Source of the DNA: Acetatifactor sp.
GTDB taxonomy: Bacteria; Bacillota; Clostridia; Lachnospirales; Lachnospiraceae
DNA: 21,221 nt
NCBI GenBank assembly: GCA_024699575.1
Contig: JAILPF010000405.1
Location: 1 to 21,221 of the forward strand
Direction of reading: 5' to 3'
Shown here: one piece after another, positions 6,739-13,944 of the stretch
Position numbering within the stretch: position 1 is the stretch's first letter
How the letters are laid out: every line of letters starts with the position of its first letter
Made by a program: the position numbers and the translations under genes
Notes under the pieces: model-generated
Database searches by the model: none
Told to the model about the DNA's origin: nothing
Seen by the model: only the letters and a program-made list of their open reading frames with translations

Positions 6739-8598
6739 CTATTGCAAGTCACGCAAACGGTCCGCATACCAGAAGACCACTTCACTGAGCCGATAGAGTT
6801 CACTTTCTTTGGAGGTGGTACGCCATAACTCCTTATATTTCATAAACCATTTTTCCCAAGCCACGGCAAGCGTACAGTTATCCATGGTAGACGGATATTT
6901 TTTGCCACTCTCACAGCTTCTTAAAGTTGCGCCGATATGTCCCAGAAGCTTCTGTCCCTCTGCCATCAGAATATAAGCATTTACAACCTGTTTTGCGTAT
7001 GCCGGAAGCTTATGAAGATTCACATAAAGCTTCGCAATCAATTCATCCGTCTTTGCAATGTTCTTGTGAATTATCTCCGCCTTCTCAGCACTCATCACAA
7101 TGTCCAGATTAGCCGTCCGGGCATCTTTTTGCATTTCCTCTTTATACTGAACAAAATGCCACCAGTTTACACACTCATTGTCCCCTAAATCACGGAAGAT
7201 ATCCACAAGCGTACCGGAAAAGTCCCCATATTGGATTGCAGAAATTCTACGGTTGCACTCTTCTTCCGATAGAATCTCATCACTCCAAGAGAAAGCAGCT
7301 CCATAAATCAGACCAACGGTGGAAAACTCAGGATGTCCGATATGTCCCAAATCACCCCAGTCTGTATTCAGCACACCCTTCACCTGATATTTGTGGGCAT
7401 TGATGCACATACCGGAAATGTTACGGTATGCGTCAGCATGTCGGTTAATCATGTGGTTCCAGCCCTGTACACCCGGGCAGACAAAAATATTTTTTACACC
7501 GGTTCCTGACAATTTCTTTAAATTATCCTCTTTTACTTCCGGACTGTACTCCCAGTTCAAGCAGATTCCCTGCTCAGGAAGAACCTTGATAATCTCCGGC
7601 TTCTCCACGATGATATCTCCCCAATACATAGGAATTTTCCCACAGGCAATCACATAATCGCATAGTTTTTTCAAGAAATCGATATATACGTTCTTAACTC
7701 CTTCTTTCTCCACTTTCTCCTTGCTCTTTCCTTTTCCCAAATCGAAGGTTTCATCTGCACAAATGTTGAAATATCTGGAGGAAAAGAGATTCATGTACTC
7801 TCTGATACGGCTCGCTATCAATGTAAAGCTGTCCGGATTGGTCACATCAACCGTATGATGTCCCATTCGCGCAGTCAGAGAGAATGGTTCATTCACATCC
7901 ACATTAAGCTCGCACAGACGGGAATAGGTTCTGCTTCTTAACAGTTCATACAGGTGCCCGAAGGATGCCAGTGTTGGAACCAAATCAATGTGCAGCGTTC
8001 TGCAATAAGAATCCAGTTCCATAATTTCTTCCGCAGTAAGAGGAGTACTCCCTCGCCACACTTCACTCTCGTTTTGGAAAAGATAGCTGTGTTCCACATT
8101 GAGTTGCAGCTGATTTATTTTATAAAAGCTACAGGTGTCTGCCAGTTTTTTCAGCTGTTCCAGGGTCGGGATTCTCCCCCTTGTCACATCATGGTTAAAG
8201 CCTCTGTTTGGAATAGCAGGCTGATCCGTAATCTCCATCACGGGAAGCTTTGCACCATACTCTCTGATAAGCTGACGAAGGGTTTGGACTGCATACAAAA
8301 GGCCGGCTTCATCCGCACCCTTAAGTTCCGCAGATTGACCGTCTACAGAAAGCACATAAGCTTCCGGCTCTCCCTCACCTGTTAAAGACAGGTAGATTCC
8401 GGCACATTCTCCGATCTTATTCGTACGGATAATATCCGTTTCAAAGCCAAGCGTATTTTTGATTTCGTCTTTCAGCAATCCGGCGTAGACATTTGCATTT
8501 TGTCCCAATGTGCAATCCACATAAATATGGACGGATTGATTTAATGAAAAGTTCCCCTCTCCCAATTTCACCTCTCTCGGCTGTGGCAAAACAAACAT
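6739..8598 (-). CDS. Glycoside hydrolase family 20 (beta-N-acetylhexosaminidase-like)
   Basis: This enzyme is predicted to remove terminal beta-linked GlcNAc or GalNAc. The 619-aa protein has an N-terminal GH20b-type domain (about 1-125), then a TIM barrel opening RGFNHDVTRGRIP (132-144). The GH20 catalytic pair Asp282-Glu283 lies in FNICADETFDLG; in the family the Asp positions the substrate N-acetyl group and the Glu is the acid. The region after about 470 is helical and not recognised. There is no signal peptide, so it acts in the cytoplasm, probably on imported oligosaccharides. GGAGGAAGAATC precedes the ATG at 8598. It lies 21 bp after the Dabb gene in the same direction, so it is probably last in that operon. 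The fold is secure; the exact linkage is not. Confidence 0.9.
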   Translation of the reverse strand: MFVLPQPREVKLGEGNFSLNQSVHIYVDCTLGQNANVYAGLLKDEIKNTLGFETDIIRTNKIGECAGIYLSLTGEGEPEAYVLSVDGQSAELKGADEAGLLYAVQTLRQLIREYGAKLPVMEITDQPAIPNRGFNHDVTRGRIPTLEQLKKLADTCSFYKINQLQLNVEHSYLFQNESEVWRGSTPLTAEEIMELDSYCRTLHIDLVPTLASFGHLYELLRSRTYSRLCELNVDVNEPFSLTARMGHHTVDVTNPDSFTLIASRIREYMNLFSSRYFNICADETFDLGKGKSKEKVEKEGVKNVYIDFLKKLCDYVIACGKIPMYWGDIIVEKPEIIKVLPEQGICLNWEYSPEVKEDNLKKLSGTGVKNIFVCPGVQGWNHMINRHADAYRNISGMCINAHKYQVKGVLNTDWGDLGHIGHPEFSTVGLIYGAAFSWSDEILSEEECNRRISAIQYGDFSGTLVDIFRDLGDNECVNWWHFVQYKEEMQKDARTANLDIVMSAEKAEIIHKNIAKTDELIAKLYVNLHKLPAYAKQVVNAYILMAEGQKLLGHIGATLRSCESGKKYPSTMDNCTLAVAWEKWFMKYKELWRTTSKESELYRLSEVVFWYADRLRDLQ

Positions 8599-8619
8599 GA
8601 TTCTTCCTCCGTATTTCTC

Positions 8620-8922
8620 TTATATCTCATAATCCATGCAGGTTCTGGTAGCTGTGAACGGACGCACCTTACTGTTTGCAACCTCCACATGCAGGGGATG
8701 AATTGCGTACCCTTTCAGTGCTTCTTCTGACTCAAAAGCAGAATCCAGCATTACGTCTGCATTTGATGATGCCAATCCATGGATATTGACTTTGATATCA
8801 ATCATTCCGGGGATTTTTCCTGCAAGTCCCTCCAGCCCTTCCTTGATGCCGGATTTGATTTCCTCCATCTGTGCGCCTGAATACTCATCCTTTAATGTCC
8901 ATAAAATTACATGCTTAACCAT
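8620..8922 (-). CDS. Dabb (stress-responsive alpha/beta-barrel) domain protein
   Basis: This small 100-aa protein has the Dabb pattern throughout: it opens MVKHVILWTLKDE, has a central amphipathic helix EEIKSGIKEGLEGL and a late YAIHPLHVEVANSKVRPF segment. Members of this ferredoxin-like fold are usually dimers, and most bacterial ones have no known reaction. AGGAGG lies 10-11 bp upstream of the ATG. It is 29 bp after the acylphosphatase gene and 21 bp before the GH20 gene. A link to sugar or acyl-phosphate metabolism would be guesswork. Confidence 0.88.
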   Translation of the reverse strand: MVKHVILWTLKDEYSGAQMEEIKSGIKEGLEGLAGKIPGMIDIKVNIHGLASSNADVMLDSAFESEEALKGYAIHPLHVEVANSKVRPFTATRTCMDYEI

Positions 8923-8951
8923 TTATTTTGTTCCTCCTGTTATCTATCTGA

Positions 8952-9227
8952 TTAATACCATACTTGAAAACTTCTCTCATCTTCAAGCACGGTTAATTCT
9001 CTTTTTTCAATGCGGTCAATCTGAATAAAGCGCCCGCTCTGTATGGTTTGGAACCACCTGTCTATGCCTTCCGGCTCCCCTTGAACCTCGCAGGCTTCAC
9101 TTCCGTCAAACTCGTTGTGAACCCACCCTGTCAGTCCATATCGCTGCGCTGCATAATTGGCAGTGTACCGGAACCCGACTCCCTGCACATCTCCAAAAAA
9201 CACAACACTCATTCTGATTTTAGACAT
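8952..9227 (-). CDS. Acylphosphatase
   Basis: This cytosolic enzyme hydrolyses carboxyl-phosphate bonds such as in 1,3-bisphosphoglycerate or carbamoyl phosphate. The 91-aa length is normal for the family. The phosphate-binding loop GDVQGVGFRY (12-21) carries the catalytic Arg20, and the second motif GWVHNEFDGS (34-43) carries the catalytic Asn38. GAGGAG lies 6 bp before the ATG. It heads the acylphosphatase-Dabb-GH20 group. No clear promoter is visible in the 99-bp gap after desulfoferrodoxin; a terminator hairpin fills part of that gap, so expression may depend on read-through or on a promoter I cannot see. Confidence 0.95.
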   Translation of the reverse strand: MSKIRMSVVFFGDVQGVGFRYTANYAAQRYGLTGWVHNEFDGSEACEVQGEPEGIDRWFQTIQSGRFIQIDRIEKRELTVLEDERSFQVWY

Positions 9228-9260
9228 TTTAAACTCCTCAATTCGTCAAAGTACCGATAA

Positions 9261-9296
9261 AGAGCGGTTTATTCACTACCGCAAATAAACCGCTCT
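9261..9296 (-). terminator. Terminator hairpin after desulfoferrodoxin
   Basis: AGAGCGGTTTATT (9261-9273) is perfectly inverted at 9284-9296 around a 10-nt loop. On the - strand the stem runs into CTCTTTATCGG. The T tract is short, so partial read-through into the acylphosphatase gene is plausible. Confidence 0.7.
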
Positions 9297-9326
9297 GCAA
9301 ATCCTATTTTGTTACTTTTAAGTCTC

Positions 9327-9704
9327 TTACGATTTCCAAAGACCGTGCAGATTACAATATGCATAGACTGCCACGACCTCATCACCCTCACAGAGTGCAA
9401 AGCGTGCTTTCGGCTCATCATCGGGATTCAGAGCTTTTCTCTGATTGCCAAACTTCGTCTGAAGAGCAACCCACTCAATGTAATGCTCCTCCACCATCGG
9501 ATGTGCTACAGAGCCGACAGATACAGTTACAATGTTGTCCTTTACTTCATATACAGGTACATGTTTCTCCACAGCAGCATCCGTTGTACCGGGAATTATC
9601 TCTGTCATCTTCTCGCCACAGCACATTACCGGAACTCCGCTGCTCTTTACAACCGCTACAATATTACCACAATGATTACATCTGTAGAACTTCAATTCCA
9701 TCAT
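9327..9704 (-). CDS. dfx: Desulfoferrodoxin (2Fe superoxide reductase)
   Basis: This enzyme reduces superoxide to hydrogen peroxide without making oxygen, a defence typical of anaerobes. The 125-aa product has both iron centres complete. Centre I (desulforedoxin-like) has Cys9, Cys12, Cys28 and Cys29. The catalytic centre II has His48 (in EKHVP, with Glu46-Lys47 before it), His68, His74, Cys117 and His120 (CNLHG). The ATG at 9704 follows AGGAGGATTTTG; a second ATG immediately after it is equally possible and changes one residue. It has its own promoter and a downstream hairpin, so it is a single-gene unit. A PerR-like palindrome covers the -10 box, which suggests peroxide-responsive control, as reported for clostridial dfx genes. 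Confidence 0.96.
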   Translation of the reverse strand: MMELKFYRCNHCGNIVAVVKSSGVPVMCCGEKMTEIIPGTTDAAVEKHVPVYEVKDNIVTVSVGSVAHPMVEEHYIEWVALQTKFGNQRKALNPDDEPKARFALCEGDEVVAVYAYCNLHGLWKS

Positions 9705-9756
9705 CAAAATCCTCCTTTGCATTGCATATGTTTTTAGTTGCCTCAATCAGTAATTT

Positions 9757-9771
9757 GTATAAACATTATAC
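9757..9771. promoter_or_regulatory. PerR-box-like operator over the dfx promoter
   Basis: GTATAAACATTATAC is a perfect palindrome (6-bp arms, 3-bp centre) and matches the PerR consensus TTATAATNATTATAA at 11 of the 14 defined positions. It covers the -10 box and the expected transcription start, the right position for repression. Confidence 0.65.
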
Positions 9772-9793
9772 CTTTTTCAGTTATAAAAAACAA
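9765..9793 (-). promoter_or_regulatory. Sigma-A promoter of dfx
   Basis: On the - strand, TTGTTT (9788-9793) and a perfect TATAAT (9765-9770) are separated by 17 bp. The start site would be near 9758, giving a leader of about 54 nt. Confidence 0.8.
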
Positions 9794-9821
9794 CGTAAAC
9801 CGAAAGTTTTTCAGAAAAAAT

Positions 9822-11363
9822 CTATTTCAGGAATGTCTTCAAAAGACCTCTGCCCAACGAAGCTCCAAGATTTCCGCCAAGCTTTTTACCGAAACTTCCT
9901 CCGACGGACTTGCCGAGTGCATTACCGATTTCTCGCCCAATGGTTCCGGCCGCAGTGCTTGCCACACTTGAAACCGCTCTTTTCGTAGCCTTTGCCCTGG
10001 CCTGTGCCTCCTTTTCAGCAGCCTTTGCCTGCGCCTGAGCTTCCTTTTCAGCAACCTTTGCCTCTGCCGTCTGCATTGCATGTCTACTCAAAAATTCATA
10101 GGCGGAATCTCTGTCCACAGACTCTGCATAGCGCACATAAAGAGGATTATTCTGAATCTCACGCTGTCTTATTGTATCGTCCAATGCCCCCATCTGACTC
10201 TGGGGAGGCAGAATCGTACAACGTTGAACCATAGTGGGGACTCCGCTCTCATCCAAAACAGACACCAAAGCCTCACCGATTCCCAGTTCCAGCAACGTAT
10301 TATAGGTGTCAAATGCCGGATTTTCACGGTAGGATTGTGCTGCCGCCTTCACCGCTTTTTGCTCCGCAGGTGTGTAAGCGCGCAGCGCATGCTGTACTTT
10401 GTTACCCAGCTGAGACAATACGCCATCCGGAACATCTGAAGGCTTCTGTGTTACAAAGTAAATGCCAACACCCTTGGAACGAATCAGTTTTACCACCTGC
10501 TCAATCTTGGATTTCAAGGATTTGGGGGCATCCTCGAACAGAAGATGGGCCTCATCAAAGAAGAAAATCATGCGAGGCTTGTCCAAATCCCCCGCCTCCG
10601 GCAAAGTCTCAAACAGCTCCGACATCATCCATAAAAGGAAGGTGGCATACATGGTAGGATTTTGAATCAGCTTTCTGCAGTCCAGCACCTGAATCACACC
10701 TTTGCCGGTATTGTCCGTGCGAATCCAGTCCTTGATGTCAAGCGCCGGCTCTCCGAAGAAAAGTTCTCCTCCCTCCGCTTCCAGTGCCACCAGTGAACGG
10801 GTGATTGCTGCAACGCTCTGTTTTGCTATATTGCCGTACTGTGCAGAATATTGTGCAGCATTCTCCGACACATACTGTAACATGGAACGTAAATCCTTAG
10901 TATCTATCAACAACAGATTCTCATCGTCGGCTATCTTGAATACCAGGCTAAGAATGTCCGCCTGAGTTTCATTCAGGTCCATGATACGGCTTAAAAGCAA
11001 CGGTCCCATCTCAGAAATAGTTGTTCTTAGAGGCATACCGTATTCACCGTACACATCCCAGAAGCAAGTGGGATAGGAGCGGTATTCAAATCCCTCTGAC
11101 GCAAGTCCAAGAGCATCAATACGCTTTTGCAGATTCTCATTGGCTGAGCCAATGTTACACATTGCCGCCAAATCCCCTTTTACATCCGCAAAAAACACCG
11201 GCACCCCACAATCACTGAAGGATTCCGCAAGCACTTTCAAAGTAACGGTTTTACCAGTACCGGTTGCCCCGGCAATCAATCCGTGCCGATTTGCCATCTT
11301 CGGATAGATAAACACCTTCTCCTCTCCCGCTTTCCCCAAAAAAATTTTTCCTTCCTGATACAT
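9822..11363 (-). CDS. HerA-like / DUF853 ATPase (YjgR type)
   Basis: This is a RecA-fold ATPase of the HerA/FtsK superfamily; the cellular role of this subfamily is not established. The 513-aa protein has Walker A GATGTGKT (32-39), Walker B MIFFFDEAH (265-273) and a YFVTQKPSDVPDGVLSQLGN segment characteristic of DUF853. The C-terminus has Ala/Lys/Glu-rich repeats (about 437-465, KAAEKEAQ/KVAEKEAQ) and then a Gly-rich tail with G-x3-G spacing (about 475-508), resembling a membrane-active glycine zipper. I chose the ATG at 11363, after GGGAGGTTATT, because it starts the domain; the longer frame to 11456 overlaps the previous gene. It lies 25 bp after the YidC-sulfatase fusion gene and is probably in the same transcript, which may be coincidence. 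Confidence 0.9.
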   Translation of the reverse strand: MYQEGKIFLGKAGEEKVFIYPKMANRHGLIAGATGTGKTVTLKVLAESFSDCGVPVFFADVKGDLAAMCNIGSANENLQKRIDALGLASEGFEYRSYPTCFWDVYGEYGMPLRTTISEMGPLLLSRIMDLNETQADILSLVFKIADDENLLLIDTKDLRSMLQYVSENAAQYSAQYGNIAKQSVAAITRSLVALEAEGGELFFGEPALDIKDWIRTDNTGKGVIQVLDCRKLIQNPTMYATFLLWMMSELFETLPEAGDLDKPRMIFFFDEAHLLFEDAPKSLKSKIEQVVKLIRSKGVGIYFVTQKPSDVPDGVLSQLGNKVQHALRAYTPAEQKAVKAAAQSYRENPAFDTYNTLLELGIGEALVSVLDESGVPTMVQRCTILPPQSQMGALDDTIRQREIQNNPLYVRYAESVDRDSAYEFLSRHAMQTAEAKVAEKEAQAQAKAAEKEAQARAKATKRAVSSVASTAAGTIGREIGNALGKSVGGSFGKKLGGNLGASLGRGLLKTFLK

Positions 11364-11388
11364 AATAACCTCCCTCTCGCACTTTTTG

Positions 11389-13941
11389 TTATTCTGCTTT
11401 TTCCCAGCTGCTCTTATCAAAAAGATTATCGCCCACCATCCGATACCAGACGCCACATTCTGTATTTAAGGTATTCCCCGGATTCTGGTCAAAGTCATCA
11501 GCAGTGGTAATCAAAAGATTTCCCTCTCTTTTGGCTGTATCATTGATAGGATTCCCGGTAAATGGATTCACCGGATGATCCAGAAGTCCCTCCAAAGCAA
11601 GCGTCGGTACATCTGCATTGGTCATAAACTCATCTGAAGAAGCGTAAACATCCGCATCAAAATCTTTGACCAGCAGGATGGGATGATACCCCTCCACATC
11701 CAGTTCTTCGGATACATTCAGGTCATCAAACTGTCTGAGTACACGGCCATGGTCTGCCACAATGATAATTCTCGTATTATCGTAAACATCATTCTCCTTC
11801 AGATAATCCAGCCACTTTCCAATCTGGAGATAGCTTGCCATATTTACATGGTAGTGCTGCAACTGAAAGGAGTTACTCATCTTCATGGTACGCCCGTCCA
11901 ATGTAAAGCGGCTGATGTCCTCATAAGCTCCATTGTTCACATTATCAGCAGGTTCATACTCCGGCATCTGCATCAGACAGGGCTCATGAGGTGCTTCATT
12001 GTCAATCATCACAAAGCCTCCCTCACTGTCCTCGCTAATATCGGTCAGAGCACTTAGATTGGACAAAACGGTATAGGATTCCATAAATGCCGGGCTCTGG
12101 CTGTTGTTCTTTGTCGCTTCAAAATAGGTTCCATCGTCGTAAATAAATTTCTGCCCGATTACGGGAGCAACTTTCATCAGACTGTAGAGGAAAAAGTTTC
12201 GTTCCTGACCATCCTGCAGACGGCGCACATATTTCTGGTCATCCCCCAGATATGCTCCCATGGTAATATGGGTATCAATATCGGGATACTCGTCATATAT
12301 GGATAAATCCGACACCTCCTTATAACCGGCAAGGGGAGGGTCACAGACCGTCACGTCATACCCCATGTCATCAAAGAGAACCGGAAGCACCTTCAGAGCC
12401 TCATTCTGCTTGTCCACAGCCGGCACATCACTTCGCTCATTCATAGCGGAAGGTGTGTACTCATAACCGCCAAAAATTGCCGCGGATGCGTAAATCGTAT
12501 ACTGCCCGAAGGAAATGGTATTAGGATAATACACAAAGCCCGAGAACTGCTCGGAAAGCTCCGGTTTCTCCGCCATAATATATGGAAAATAGTCACTGAT
12601 TGCACGGTCCAGCATAAACACAACCACATTTTTTCCTGTCTTGCTCAAAGTCAATATCGGTGAGACTTCCGTAGCCTCCGTATCCTCGGAAATGGTGCGG
12701 ATATAATCCATATCCGTCAATTCTTTCTGCGCCTGTACCACATTCCACATACCGAGGCCAAACAAACTGATGGAAAAGACAAGCAGCACGGTCTGCCAGA
12801 TTTTTTCATATTTCCAAAGGATCAGCACAACAGCTGTCAGCACAGCTATCACAACCAGATTCTGTATCGCTGTTTTCATCACCAGGTTTAATCCCTCATG
12901 GTAGGTAAGCAGAGGAGAAACTGTTCCTGTCCTGTTGCCGTATATCATATAATCTGCCAGACCGATGAACGCAAGCAGACAGATTATTTTCTCCAGTGCC
13001 TTCTTTGCTGCATCGGAGCTGACGTAATACAGAATTCCACCCCAGACAACAAAGACACCCAGCGCCACGCAGACTGTGAGCCAGACTAAAATCAGCGGAT
13101 TACGGTATGCATTTAAAGAAATAAACTCCGCAGGAGAGGCGCTGATAACAGAGGCCGGTATGGTAAGCCCCATGAGAACCGCAAGAAGCAATGCTCCCGT
13201 CCAGAAGATTTTCGGAGACGGCACTACAACCTTTCGCTTTTTGTTTTGATTGGCATCCGTCTTAAGCAACGGACTGATAATCTTCATCACAATGTTTTTC
13301 AGCAGAGAAAACAGATTATTCATCGTCCAATACAGAACAAGTCCGGAAGGGCTCTGATATAATACGATCAAAAACAGGCCTGCCAGAATATAGAGCTGCA
13401 ACTTATCCTTTAAAGGGAAGCCCTTTGTATAAATCACTCCGGAAATACAGTTGATACCGGTCATTAAAATCGGCATCAGGTTTAAGGATAAGCCCGCAAT
13501 TTTGATCAGATGGTCCGCTTCTCCCAGATTAGGAAGGAACAAAAAGGAGGATCCCTGAAGGTCTACATTGGACAGATAATGGTATGCAGCGATAAAAAAA
13601 GGGACCTGAAGAAATAAGGATAAAGACCCTCTCATGGCATTGATCGGGTGGTAATTCTGCTGTCTGTAATAGGTGGACAACATCATAAATCTCTCGTCGC
13701 CCCGGAATGTCTTGCGGATATGTTTTACCCATTTTTCCATCTCTCGCTGCTTGAGGCGCTCCTGCTCCTGCATGGCATCCGAACGTTTGTAGAGCGGTAA
13801 AATCAATAGGTTTATCACCACACTCACCATGATAATCGCCACACCATGATTGCCGAACACCCTCGACATATTTGTAAAAATAAACTCAATCAGCAATACC
13901 AAGGGCTGAATAAATAGGAAAAAAAGTGATTTACTTATCAT
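11389..13941 (-). CDS. YidC/Oxa1-like domain fused to a membrane-anchored sulfatase/LtaS-type domain
   Basis: The 850-aa membrane protein has three parts. Residues 1-220 match YidC/Oxa1: GNHGVAIIMVSVVINLLILPL (30-50), a hydrophilic loop, then SPSGLVLYWTMNNLFSLLKN (197-216). Residues 243-403 add about five more membrane segments. From about 437 to the end lies an alkaline-phosphatase/sulfatase-superfamily domain with VVVFMLDRA (metal ligand Asp445), a likely nucleophile Thr482 in GQYTIYAS, and IIIVADHGR (Asp730, His731). A Thr nucleophile points to phospho-transfer, as in LtaS, OpgB or EptA, rather than sulfate-ester cleavage. The Arg conserved in the YidC groove aligns with Asn44, so ordinary insertase activity is doubtful. 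The gene starts 3 bp after the TagB/F-like gene, with GGAGAGG inside that gene's end. Domains are clear; the substrate is inferred to be a surface phospho-polymer or lipid. Confidence 0.88.
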   Translation of the reverse strand: MISKSLFFLFIQPLVLLIEFIFTNMSRVFGNHGVAIIMVSVVINLLILPLYKRSDAMQEQERLKQREMEKWVKHIRKTFRGDERFMMLSTYYRQQNYHPINAMRGSLSLFLQVPFFIAAYHYLSNVDLQGSSFLFLPNLGEADHLIKIAGLSLNLMPILMTGINCISGVIYTKGFPLKDKLQLYILAGLFLIVLYQSPSGLVLYWTMNNLFSLLKNIVMKIISPLLKTDANQNKKRKVVVPSPKIFWTGALLLAVLMGLTIPASVISASPAEFISLNAYRNPLILVWLTVCVALGVFVVWGGILYYVSSDAAKKALEKIICLLAFIGLADYMIYGNRTGTVSPLLTYHEGLNLVMKTAIQNLVVIAVLTAVVLILWKYEKIWQTVLLVFSISLFGLGMWNVVQAQKELTDMDYIRTISEDTEATEVSPILTLSKTGKNVVVFMLDRAISDYFPYIMAEKPELSEQFSGFVYYPNTISFGQYTIYASAAIFGGYEYTPSAMNERSDVPAVDKQNEALKVLPVLFDDMGYDVTVCDPPLAGYKEVSDLSIYDEYPDIDTHITMGAYLGDDQKYVRRLQDGQERNFFLYSLMKVAPVIGQKFIYDDGTYFEATKNNSQSPAFMESYTVLSNLSALTDISEDSEGGFVMIDNEAPHEPCLMQMPEYEPADNVNNGAYEDISRFTLDGRTMKMSNSFQLQHYHVNMASYLQIGKWLDYLKENDVYDNTRIIIVADHGRVLRQFDDLNVSEELDVEGYHPILLVKDFDADVYASSDEFMTNADVPTLALEGLLDHPVNPFTGNPINDTAKREGNLLITTADDFDQNPGNTLNTECGVWYRMVGDNLFDKSSWEKAE

Positions 13942-13944
13942 CAG

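Noticed and set aside
9794..9821. Terminator after the HerA-like gene
   Set aside because: T-rich tracts are present, but only a 4-bp AAAC/GTTT pairing could be found, which is too weak to call.
9359..9988. 209-codon + strand reading frame
   Set aside because: It is antisense to dfx and the HerA-like gene and crosses the dfx promoter; its composition is low-complexity and not protein-like.
11364..11456. N-terminal extension of the HerA-like ATPase
   Set aside because: The extension overlaps the end of the previous gene and resembles no family member; GGGAGG marks the start at 11363.
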